Source: Acidimicrobiaceae bacterium RAAP-2
Lineage (GTDB): Bacteria; Actinomycetota; Acidimicrobiia; Acidimicrobiales; RAAP-2
Reading direction: 5' to 3'
Length of the DNA: 24,150 bases
Assembly: GCA_001443545.1 (NCBI GenBank)
Contig: LMAD01000028.1
Span: forward strand, 1-24,150
A model generated the notes under the pieces. That model ran no database searches, was not told where the DNA came from, and was given only the letters and a program-made list of their open reading frames with translations. Below are positions 15,238 to 23,400 of this stretch, one piece after another. Every line of letters starts with the position of its first letter. Within the stretch, counting starts at the first letter, position 1. The position numbers were made by a program, and so were the translations under genes.

Positions 15238-16609
15238 GGCGTTGAGCGCTCTCCTGGGTGATGGCGGCGTCACGTTCAGCCCTGACCATCATCTCGACGA
15301 TCTGCACGACGAGACGCTGCACCCCGACCCCGTCGAGCCGTTCGCGGTCACCTACCCGCGTTCCACCGGCGACGTCGTCGCCATCGCGCAGCTCGCCACT
15401 CGGCATCAGGTCCCGATCACGCCGCGTGGTTCGGGGACCGGGCTCTCGGGCGGGGCCACACCGGTCAAAGACGGAATCGTCATCAGTTTCGCGCGCATGA
15501 ACCACATCCGAACCATCAACGAACAAGACCACGTCGTGGTCGTCGAACCCGGGGTGACGTTGCGCGAGCTCGACGAGGCGTTGAAGCCGTTCGGACTCCG
15601 GTACCCGGTCTACCCCGGTGAGACCTCCGGCTCGCTCGGCGGCAACGTCAATACCAACGCCGGCGGTATGCGCGCGGTTCGACACGGCGTGACGCGTCAA
15701 CACGTGCTCGGACTCGAACTCGTGCTCATCGATGGCACGACCATGCGGGTGGGCGGGCCGGTCGTGAAGTCGTCGTCCGGCTACGACATCACCCAGCTGG
15801 TTATCGGAAGTGAGGGGACGCTCGCGTTAGTCACCGAGGTCACCCTGCGGCTCTCGCCGCGGTTCGATCACACCGCGACGGTGCTCATCCCCTTCGCGGA
15901 CCTGGGCGACGTGACGCGGGTCGTGCCCCGGATCGTGGCCTCGGGACTCGAACCGTCGATCCTGGAGTACATCGACCTGCTCACCATGGCGGCGATCACG
16001 AAGGCCTCCGACTTGGAGCTCGGCGTCGACCCTGAGGTCGTGTCCCAGACCTCCGCCTATCTGGTCGTCGTCCTCGAGACCCGCACCGAGTCCCAACTCG
16101 ACACCGACCTCGCGGCCCTCGCGACCCTGGTCGAGTCGGCCAACGCCCTCGACGTGTACGTGCTCCCGGGTGGCGCCGCGGTTCGGCTGATCGAAGCGCG
16201 TGAACGGGTCTTCTGGGTCGCCAAGGCCGCCGGCGCCAACGAGATCATCGACGTCGTCGTGCCGCGTTCGCGCGTACCCGAGTTCCTCGACCAGGCGATG
16301 CGGCTCGGCGAAACCTACGGGGCCTTCGTGGCCGGTTGCGGGCACGTCGGTGACGGCAACGTCCACCTGTCGATCTACCAGAACGACGACGATCGACGCG
16401 CCGCGATGCTGCACGATCTCTTCGCGGCCGGACTCGCGCTCGGTGGCCTCATTTCGGGCGAGCACGGAATCGGGCGTGACAAGCAGGCGGCCTACCTCGC
16501 GCTCACCGACCCAGCGGTACTCGCCTTGCAGCGGCGCCTAAAGCTCGCCTTCGACCCCACCGAGCTCTTGAATCCCTTCCGCCTCCTCGACGATCGGGCT
16601 CGCGCGTGA
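15212..16609 (+). CDS. FAD-linked 2-hydroxyacid dehydrogenase (GlcD / D-lactate dehydrogenase family)
   Basis: The protein has 465 residues, typical for the family. The N-terminal FAD-binding (PCMH-type) domain (about 40-220) shows RGSGTGLSGGATP (near 72-84), VVVEPGVTLRELDEAL, GETSGSLGGNVNTNAGG (about 135-151) and IGSEGTLALVTEVTLRL. The C-terminal FAD-oxidase domain has the family signatures GCGHVGDGNVHLS (about 374-386) and SGEHGIGRDK (about 415-424). Such flavoproteins oxidise a 2-hydroxyacid (glycolate, D-lactate, 2-hydroxyglutarate and similar) to the 2-oxoacid, passing electrons to a membrane or flavoprotein acceptor. No GlcE/GlcF partners are present, so a single-subunit form is likely. 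It is coupled by GTGA to the downstream ThDP enzyme, hinting that its product is that enzyme's substrate. Confidence 0.9.
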   Translation: MTENRVLREALSALLGDGGVTFSPDHHLDDLHDETLHPDPVEPFAVTYPRSTGDVVAIAQLATRHQVPITPRGSGTGLSGGATPVKDGIVISFARMNHIRTINEQDHVVVVEPGVTLRELDEALKPFGLRYPVYPGETSGSLGGNVNTNAGGMRAVRHGVTRQHVLGLELVLIDGTTMRVGGPVVKSSSGYDITQLVIGSEGTLALVTEVTLRLSPRFDHTATVLIPFADLGDVTRVVPRIVASGLEPSILEYIDLLTMAAITKASDLELGVDPEVVSQTSAYLVVVLETRTESQLDTDLAALATLVESANALDVYVLPGGAAVRLIEARERVFWVAKAAGANEIIDVVVPRSRVPEFLDQAMRLGETYGAFVAGCGHVGDGNVHLSIYQNDDDRRAAMLHDLFAAGLALGGLISGEHGIGRDKQAAYLALTDPAVLALQRRLKLAFDPTELLNPFRLLDDRARA

Positions 16610-18165
16610 ACGGTGCCCACGCGCTCCTCGCCACGCTGCGCGCCAACGGCGTCTCGACGGTCTTCGCGAACCCCGGGACTTCGGAGATGCACTTCGTGGC
16701 CGCGTTAGACGACGTCCACGACGTGAGTGGTGTCCTCTGCCTCTTCGAGGGCGTCGCGACCGGCGCCGCCGACGGCTACGCCCGCGTCACTGGTCGGCCG
16801 GCGGCAACGCTCCTGCACTTGGGTCCCGGACTCGCCAATGGCTGGGCCAACCTCCACAACGCCCGGCGGGCTCGGGTGCCACTGTTGAACATCGTCGGTG
16901 ATCACGCGACCTACCACGCGCGCTTCGACGCTCCGCTGCAGAGCGATATCGCCTCGGTCGCCGGCGCGCTCGAGGGATCGGTCCATCGCCCGGTCCGTCC
17001 CGACGAGGTCGCCGCAGCGACGGCGCGCGCGATTGGCGCGGCCTACGGCCCACCGGCGCACGTCGCCACCCTCGTGCTGCCGGCCGACGTCTCCTGGGGC
17101 GCCCTGGCCCAGGTACCAGCCGATTGGCCCGTCGCGCAGCGCGCTCGCCTGACCGAGATCGAGCACGACCTGGTCGACTACGCGGCCGAGCGCATTCGCA
17201 CCACCCGATCGGCCATCTTCCTGGGCGGCACGGCGACGACGAGCCAACAGCTCGCCCTCGCGCAGCGGATCGGTGCCGCCAGCGGGTCACGGGTCATCCT
17301 GGAGACGTTCCCCGCGTCGGTGGATCGTGGCGTCGGCGTCTTCCAACCGGAACGACTCATCTACTTGAGCGAGTTCGCCGTCGCCCAGCTCGCGGACCTC
17401 GAGACCGTGGTGTTGATCGGCGCGAACGAGCCGGTCGGCTTCTTCGCCTACCCCGACGTACCCAGTCGATTGGTCGGCGACCACTGTGACGTGGTCGCAC
17501 TCGCTCCGCCCGGTAGCGATACCGGCGCAGCGCTCGAGGCGCTCGTCGATTCGCTCGACGCGACGGCGCTGCCCGTGGCGACGGGACCTCGACCGGACGC
17601 CCCCCGAGGTGCGTTGAACGCCCAGACGCTCGCCGCGGCCGTGGCCGCCACGCTGCCCGAAGGGGCCGTCATCAGCGACGAGTCCAACACCAGTGGCATC
17701 CACCTCTACGGGGCGACGGCCTTCGCCGCCCCGCATCGTCTCTTGACCCTCACTGGCGGTTCGATCGGGTTCGGGCTGCCGGTGGCGGTCGGTGCGGCCA
17801 TCGGTTCGCACGCTCGCGTACTCGCCCTCGAGTCCGACGGATCGATGCTCTACACGATTCAGGCCCTGTGGACGATGGCGCGCGAGGGCTTGGATGTCAC
17901 GGTGGTGGGGCTCTCGAACGGTCGCTACGCCATATTGGATTTCGAGCGCCAGCGGGTCGGGGTCGGGACCCAAGCGGCCGGTGAGGCCAGTGAGCGACTC
18001 CTCGCCCTCGATCGACCGACCATCGACTTCTGCGAGGTCGCGCGCGGCTTCGGCGTTCCGGCGACCCGTGTCACCGACGCCGAGGGGCTCGTCACCGCCC
18101 TGCAGCGTTCCTACGCCACGCCCGGGCCATCGTTCATCGAAGCCGCACTGCCACCGACGTTCTGA
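16606..18165 (+). CDS. Thiamine-diphosphate-dependent enzyme (acetolactate synthase / benzoylformate decarboxylase-like)
   Basis: The protein has 519 residues with the three-domain ThDP fold. The N-terminal pyrimidine-binding domain has FANPGTSEMHF (20-30), Glu48 in LFEGVATGAADGYAR (the residue activating the cofactor) and His71 in LLHLGPG, at the position of the catalytic His70 of benzoylformate decarboxylase. A central domain follows (about 190-330). The C-terminal PP-binding domain has GGSIGFGLPVAVGAAIG, then SDGS (about 409-412) and SNGRYAIL (about 437-444), a variant of the GDG-N metal motif. It probably decarboxylates or carboligates a 2-oxoacid. True acetolactate synthase is less likely without a regulatory subunit. 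GTG at 16606 overlaps the upstream stop as GTGA. The 3' end overlaps the xth gene by 55 bp on the other strand. Confidence 0.85.
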   Translation: MNGAHALLATLRANGVSTVFANPGTSEMHFVAALDDVHDVSGVLCLFEGVATGAADGYARVTGRPAATLLHLGPGLANGWANLHNARRARVPLLNIVGDHATYHARFDAPLQSDIASVAGALEGSVHRPVRPDEVAAATARAIGAAYGPPAHVATLVLPADVSWGALAQVPADWPVAQRARLTEIEHDLVDYAAERIRTTRSAIFLGGTATTSQQLALAQRIGAASGSRVILETFPASVDRGVGVFQPERLIYLSEFAVAQLADLETVVLIGANEPVGFFAYPDVPSRLVGDHCDVVALAPPGSDTGAALEALVDSLDATALPVATGPRPDAPRGALNAQTLAAAVAATLPEGAVISDESNTSGIHLYGATAFAAPHRLLTLTGGSIGFGLPVAVGAAIGSHARVLALESDGSMLYTIQALWTMAREGLDVTVVGLSNGRYAILDFERQRVGVGTQAAGEASERLLALDRPTIDFCEVARGFGVPATRVTDAEGLVTALQRSYATPGPSFIEAALPPTF

Positions 18166-18923
18166 ACGCCGTCGAACTCGGCCACTACGGGCGCGTGGTC
18201 CGACGGCTTCTCACCCTTGCGGGCGCCGCGGTCCACGTACCCCGATCGCGCTCGTTTCCCGAGCGACGCATCGACGAGCAGCAGGTCGATCCGCAGACCG
18301 TGGTTCTGGTGGAACGCGCCACCTCGGTAGTCCCACCACGAGAAGGTCGGCTCGTCGGGATGCAACGAACGAACCAGGTCGACGAGCCCGGTCGCTTCGA
18401 GCGCGCGGATGGCCGCGCGCTCGGGTTCACTGACGTGGGTCGCACCGAAGAAACTCGCGGGATCCCAGCAGTCGAGGTCCGTCGGGGCGACGTTGAAGTC
18501 GCCACCGAGCACGAAGGGCCCCGGCGCCCGACTCGCCGCGAGCTCGCCGAGCCGACCCAGCCAGGCGAGTTTGTAGCCGTAGTGCGGATCGTCGAGCGAC
18601 CGGCCGTTCGGGACGTAACAGGAGTACACCCGAACACCCGCGCAGGTCGCACCGATGATCCTCGCTTCGGGGTCGTCGTCACCAAAGCCACGCTCCACGT
18701 CCTCGATTCCGACCCTCGAGAGGATGGCGACGCCGTTCCACTGCCCCTGGCCGTAGTGGGCCGCCTGGTATCCCACCTCCGCGATCGCCGAGGCGGGAAA
18801 CCGGTCGTCGGTGGACTTGGTTTCTTGAATCAGCAACACGTCGGGCCGCTCGTCACCCAGCCACGTCGTCACGCGTTCCAACCGCGCCGCGATCGAATTG
18901 ACGTTCCAGGTGGCGATCTTCAC
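18111..18923 (-). CDS. xth: Exodeoxyribonuclease III (ExoIII/AP endonuclease family)
   Basis: The protein has 270 residues, the usual size. Endonuclease/exonuclease/phosphatase-fold motifs are complete: Asn7 in ATWNVNS, the metal-binding Glu34 in IQETK, Tyr103 in YVPNGR, Asp142/Asn144 in GGDFNVAPTDLD, WWDYR (196-200), Asp213 in LRIDLLL and Asp242/His243 in SDHAPV. The enzyme nicks DNA at abasic sites and degrades 3' ends in base-excision repair. About 20 residues beyond the conserved VVAEF end are unusual and lie in the overlap with the converging ThDP gene. The GTG at 18923 (VKIATWNVNS) is chosen because it sits in a GTGA with the fabZ stop; the longer frame to 19034 adds an Arg/Gly-rich shadow of fabZ. 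It is the last gene of the kgd unit. Confidence 0.9.
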   Translation of the reverse strand: MKIATWNVNSIAARLERVTTWLGDERPDVLLIQETKSTDDRFPASAIAEVGYQAAHYGQGQWNGVAILSRVGIEDVERGFGDDDPEARIIGATCAGVRVYSCYVPNGRSLDDPHYGYKLAWLGRLGELAASRAPGPFVLGGDFNVAPTDLDCWDPASFFGATHVSEPERAAIRALEATGLVDLVRSLHPDEPTFSWWDYRGGAFHQNHGLRIDLLLVDASLGKRARSGYVDRGARKGEKPSDHAPVVAEFDGVQNVGGSAASMNDGPGVA

Positions 18924-19354
18924 GTCAGGTCTGCGAGCACGAAGAGGAGATCGGCCTCGGCCGCCACCTCCCCACCGACGCTCGCCACGCCGTGCCCCTT
19001 CCCGGCGCGCGCCGAGAGCCGGGTCATCTCGCACTGCACGGTCACGGTGTCACCGGGCACGACCTGACGCCGAAACCTCGCGCGTTCCACCCCTCCGAAG
19101 AGCGGCAATCGACCGCGGTAGCGTTCGTCAGCGAGCACCGCCACGCCACCACACTGCGCCAGAGACTCCAGGAGCAAGACCCCGGGCGTCGTCGGTCGGC
19201 CCGGGAAGTGCCCGGGGAAGAACCACTCGTCACCCCGCAGCGTCCACGTGCCAACGGCGCGCACGCCCGGTTCGATTTCGAGCAAGGTGTCGAGCAGCAA
19301 GAAGGGTGCTCGATGCGGTAGCCAGTCCTGCGGGTCGAGGGAGAGATCGGTCAC
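18920..19354 (-). CDS. fabZ: FabZ-like 3-hydroxyacyl-ACP dehydratase (hotdog fold)
   Basis: The protein has 144 residues, standard for FabZ. Family signatures are LPHRAPFLLLD (12-22), the catalytic His49 in FFPGHFPGRPTTPGVLLLES, and Glu63 in LLLESLAQCGG. FabZ removes water from 3-hydroxyacyl-ACP during fatty-acid elongation. Substrate length cannot be read from sequence; a role in another acyl pathway is possible because no other fab genes are nearby. The GTG at 19354 overlaps the stop of the NYN/S1 gene (GTGA), and its own stop overlaps the xth start (GTGA), so it sits inside a translationally coupled chain. The sandwich between an RNA-nuclease-like gene and a DNA-repair gene is functionally mixed. 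Confidence 0.87.
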   Translation of the reverse strand: MTDLSLDPQDWLPHRAPFLLLDTLLEIEPGVRAVGTWTLRGDEWFFPGHFPGRPTTPGVLLLESLAQCGGVAVLADERYRGRLPLFGGVERARFRRQVVPGDTVTVQCEMTRLSARAGKGHGVASVGGEVAAEADLLFVLADLT

Positions 19355-20496
19355 GCGAGCGCCAACTCCGCGATTCGTCGTTCGGGATCCACGGTTATCA
19401 ACCGGAAACTGCGCTGGTCCCCGCGTTTCAGTACGTCACGGGCTCGCGCCGGCGGCGGGTCACCCAGCAGCGTCGTCGGGGCGTAGCACTCGACCTGACC
19501 ACCCTTGAACGAAACCGTGATCACCGCACCGTGGGACGTGAATGTCGTGACTTCACCGTCGACCCGTGCACCAATTTTGAACGACGAGCGAAACCGCGCG
19601 AAGACATCTTCGGGATTCACTGGTTGACGTCCCCGGCGAAGGGCCACTGCCGGCGCCGTGGCCGGGGGCATCGGTTCGACCGCGGGCGCAGGGATCTGGT
19701 TCCTCGTGGGCGTCCTCACCAACTTCTTCGCCACCGGTTTGGTCGTCGCCGCCTTCTTCGATGGCGCCTTCTTGGGCGGCTCCACCTTCTGGGCCAGCTT
19801 CGCCACCGGTTTGGCGACCGACGACTTCGCCGCTGGCTCGGGCACGTTAGTGGTGAGCTTCGTCGCGCGTTTCCTCGTTCTCGGCGCCTTCTCGGCCTTC
19901 GGCGCCTTCTCCGTCGCCTTTTTGGCTGGGGCCGCCTTCGCCTCGCCACCCGTCTTGGATACGGATTTCGCCGGCGTGATCGTCGTGCCGATCGATGGCG
20001 TCACGCCATCGGGCATCAGCACCGCCAGCTTCTTCGCGGTCCTTTCGGTCCTCGCACTCTTCGCGCCGCGCACCGGCAATCGCGGGGTGAAGATCCAGCC
20101 GACCCCGGGCACCGGCTTGCCGCCGATCAACCGGCCCTCGTCGAAGAGCCACGGGTAGATGAGGTGAAACTCCTGGAATGAGTCGTTGCTCAAGACGACG
20201 CCACCGATGCGGTCGGCGATCTTCAAGATGAACGCGTCGCCGCGGCCGATCGCCCCGGCCGGTGGTGTCACGATCGTTCCGTCAAGCTCACGATCCTTGA
20301 AGCGCGTGCGCTCGCCGCTCGCGACACGATGGCCGAAGCTCGCGTCCACCACGACGACGATCTCGGCGCGAGGGTTCTCGTCACGAAACGCGGTGATCGC
20401 GTCGTCGAGTTGGCTCAGGCTGGGGTCCGAACGGCCCTCGGTCGCCAGGTTGGATCCGTCAATCACGACTCGCAAACGTGAACGGGTGGCGCTCAC
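19351..20496 (-). CDS. NYN-domain (Zc3h12a-type) nuclease with Lys/Ala/Pro-rich linker and C-terminal S1-like domain
   Basis: The protein has 381 residues. An N-terminal NYN/PIN-like domain (about 8-145) keeps the acidic residues expected for metal-dependent RNA cleavage: Asp13 in VIDGSN, Asp51 in VVVDASF, Asp87 in GRGDAF and Asp105 in SNDSFQEF, with PWLFDEGRLIG like Zc3h12a/regnase nucleases. A low-complexity basic linker (about 150-285) is packed with Lys, Ala and Pro (motifs AKKA, KAPK, PAKK). The C-terminal ~75 residues (305-381: KIGARVDGEVTTFTSHGAVITV...PERRIAELAL) match an S1/OB RNA-binding fold. Together they suggest an RNase held on RNA by linker and S1 domain; this is inference. The GTG at 20496 overlaps the kgd stop as GTGA. 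The Arg-rich 49-residue extension to 20643 lies inside kgd and is discounted. Confidence 0.8.
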   Translation of the reverse strand: MSATRSRLRVVIDGSNLATEGRSDPSLSQLDDAITAFRDENPRAEIVVVVDASFGHRVASGERTRFKDRELDGTIVTPPAGAIGRGDAFILKIADRIGGVVLSNDSFQEFHLIYPWLFDEGRLIGGKPVPGVGWIFTPRLPVRGAKSARTERTAKKLAVLMPDGVTPSIGTTITPAKSVSKTGGEAKAAPAKKATEKAPKAEKAPRTRKRATKLTTNVPEPAAKSSVAKPVAKLAQKVEPPKKAPSKKAATTKPVAKKLVRTPTRNQIPAPAVEPMPPATAPAVALRRGRQPVNPEDVFARFRSSFKIGARVDGEVTTFTSHGAVITVSFKGGQVECYAPTTLLGDPPPARARDVLKRGDQRSFRLITVDPERRIAELALA

Positions 20497-23400
20497 CCGA
20501 CGGCTCGCGTCAAAAGATCGGCCTGCTCGGCGACGTGAATCAGCGAGCTCCCGGTGGCGGGACTCGCCGACTCGGCGCGCGCCACGTGGCTCACCGTCAC
20601 GTCGCGGAGTTGACGGTGGACCTGGTGGTGGACGAAGGGCCACGCCCCCATGTTCTCAGGCTCCTCCTGCAACCACACCACTTCGGCGAGGTTCGGATAC
20701 GCCGCCAGAATCTCGTCGATCTCGTCGTGGGGCCACGGGTACAACTGCTCGACTCGAACGACCGCTACCTGCTCGGCGCCAACCTCGCTCCGACGGGCGA
20801 GCGCCTCGTGGGCGACCTTGCCTGACGCGAAGACGACTCGGGTCACCTGATCACGCTTGGCCGCCGCGTCGTCGAGTACGGCCTGGAACGATCCGTGCTC
20901 GAACGCACTCAACGGCGAGCGGGTCTGCGTAGCGCGAAGCATCGACTTGGGCGTGAAGACGATGAGCGGCGTGACGGTCTCTCGAGCGACCTGGCTGCGC
21001 AAGAGGTGGAAGTACTGCGCCGCGGTCGTCGGCTGGGCGATTCGCAGATTGTTCCGTGCGCACAGCGAGAGGAAGCGTTCGATGCGCCCACTGGAGTGTT
21101 CGGGTCCCTGGCCCTCGTAGCCGTGCGGGAGGAGCATGACGAGACTCGCCCGTTGACCCCACTTGTCCTCGGCCGCTACGAGGAAGTTGTCGATGATGAT
21201 CTCGGCGCCGTTCACGAAGTCTCCGAACTGCGCCTCCCAGGCGACCAGGGATCGATTCGCCTCGACGGAGTAGCCGTACTCGAACCCCAACGCGGCGTAC
21301 TCGCTCAAGAACGAATCGCGGACGGTGAAGAATCCGGGCGTGCCGAGGTTGGCCAGCGGGATGTGCTGTTCACCGGTTTCGAAGTCGATGAGCGCCGCGT
21401 GGCGGTGCGAGAACGTGCCGCGTCGCGAGTCCTGACCCATCAACCGGACGTTCGTGCCGTCGGTCAACAGCGAACCGAACGCCAACGCCTCGCCGAGCGC
21501 CCAGTCGACCTCTCCGCCGTCGAGCAACGCGCGTCGTTGGCTGAACTGTCGCTCGAGTTTCGGGTGAATCGTGAATCCCGCCGGTGCGCTCATCGTGGCC
21601 GACGCCACGATGAGCAGTGCGTCGCGCGCGACACCCGTCTCCGGAGCCCGAGCGTCGGGCGTCACGTCGGCGATCGGGATTCCGTGCAGGGTCGGCACCG
21701 GGACGGTGCGCACCTCGTCGAGCACGCTCTGCAGACGCGCATTGAACTCGTCGAGGGCCCGTTCGGCCTCCTCCAACGAAATATCGCCCCGCCGCACGAG
21801 CGTCTCGGTGTACATCTTGCGGACCGATCGCATCTGGTCGATGATCTTGTACATCTGAGGCTGGGTGTAACTGGGGTCGTCCCCTTCATTGTGCCCGTGG
21901 CGCCGGTAACACACGACGTCGATCACCACGTCGCGTTGGAACGTCTGGCGGTACTCGAAGGCCAGTCGCGCCGCGCGCGCACAGGCCTCGGGGTCATCGC
22001 CGTTCACGTGGAAGATCGGCGCCTGGATCATCTTGGCCACGTCGGTCGGATAGACGCTCGATCGAGCCGATTCGGGCGCCGTGGTGAAGCCAACCTGGTT
22101 GTTGATCACGATGTGGATGGCGCCACCGACGTGGTAGCCCGACAACTGCGAGAGGTTCAGCGTCTCGGCGACGACGCCTTGGCCGGCGAACGCCGCGTCG
22201 CCGTGAATCAATATGGGTAGGAATGGGTAGTGCTCGACGGCGGTGTTCGGCACCGAACCGTCCCCGGGTCGAACAACCTGATCCTGCTTGGCCCGCACGA
22301 TCCCTTCGACGACCGGGCTCACCGCCTCGAGGTGCGACGGGTTCGACGCCATTGAGACGGCGATGCTCGTACCGTGCACGTTCTGGAATGTCCCGTGCGC
22401 GCCCTTGTGATACTTGACGTCACCACTGCCCTGGACGCTCTCGGGGTCGAGGTTCCCCTCGAACTCCGAGAAGATGTCGCTGTAGGACTTGCCCACGATA
22501 TTGGCCAGCACGTTCAGTCGACCACGGTGCGCCATGCCAATGACGGCCTCACGGACATCGTCATCGGCCGCCGCATCGAGAATCGCTTGCAGGGCGACAA
22601 TCGTCGATTCGGCCCCTTCGAGTCCGAACCGCTTCTGACCGACGTAGCGCGAGTGCAGGAATCGCTCGAAGACCTCCGCCTCGTTCAACGCCCCCAGCAC
22701 GCGGCGCTGCTCGTCAGCGCTCATCGCGGAGCGCACGCCCTCGACGCGAGCCTGAATCCAACGCTTCTGCGCCGGGTCCATGATGTGTCCGTATTCGATA
22801 CCCGTCGTACGGCAGTACGCCTCGCGCAGGATTGCCAGAATCTCTTCGAGCGTCGCCTCGTCGCGGCCGGCCAAACCCCCGGTGATGAATCGACGAGGGA
22901 GGTCCCAGATCGACAACCCGTAGGTCGACAACTCCAACTCATCGTGGACGGGCGGTGGGTCGCTGTGCAGGGGGTCGAGGTGCGCGTAGAGGTGTCCGCG
23001 CACGCGGTACATGTTGATTAGTTCCTGCACGCGGATCTGCTTCAACACTCGTTCGCTCTCGCCGCCACCGGCGGCCGGGTTGCAATCCATCGACCACCGC
23101 GAGGGTTCGTAGGGAATGCCCAACGACGAGAACACGTCGTCGTAGAAGTCGTGTCCACCGGTGAGACACTCGGCGACGAACTTGAGAAAGAGTCCCGACT
23201 CCGCGCCTTGAATGATGCGGTGGTCGTAGGTCGAGGTCAAGTTCATCACCTTGCCGACTCCGAGTTCAGCCAGCGCGCGAGGATCGGCCGCCTCGAACCC
23301 GGGGGGCCACGTGAGGGCGCCGACGCCGATGATGGCCCCCTGACCCGGCATCAACCGCGGGACCGACTGCACCGTGCCGAGCGTGCCCGGGTTGGTCAAC

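Noticed and set aside
18898..20181. 427-residue open frame on the plus strand opposite the NYN-S1 and fabZ genes
   Set aside because: Extremely Arg-rich low-complexity product lying opposite three well-supported genes.
20895..22220. 441-residue open frame on the plus strand opposite kgd
   Set aside because: It is antisense to highly conserved kgd E1 sequence, is Arg/Val/Glu-rich with no domain, and is the usual GC-driven shadow frame.
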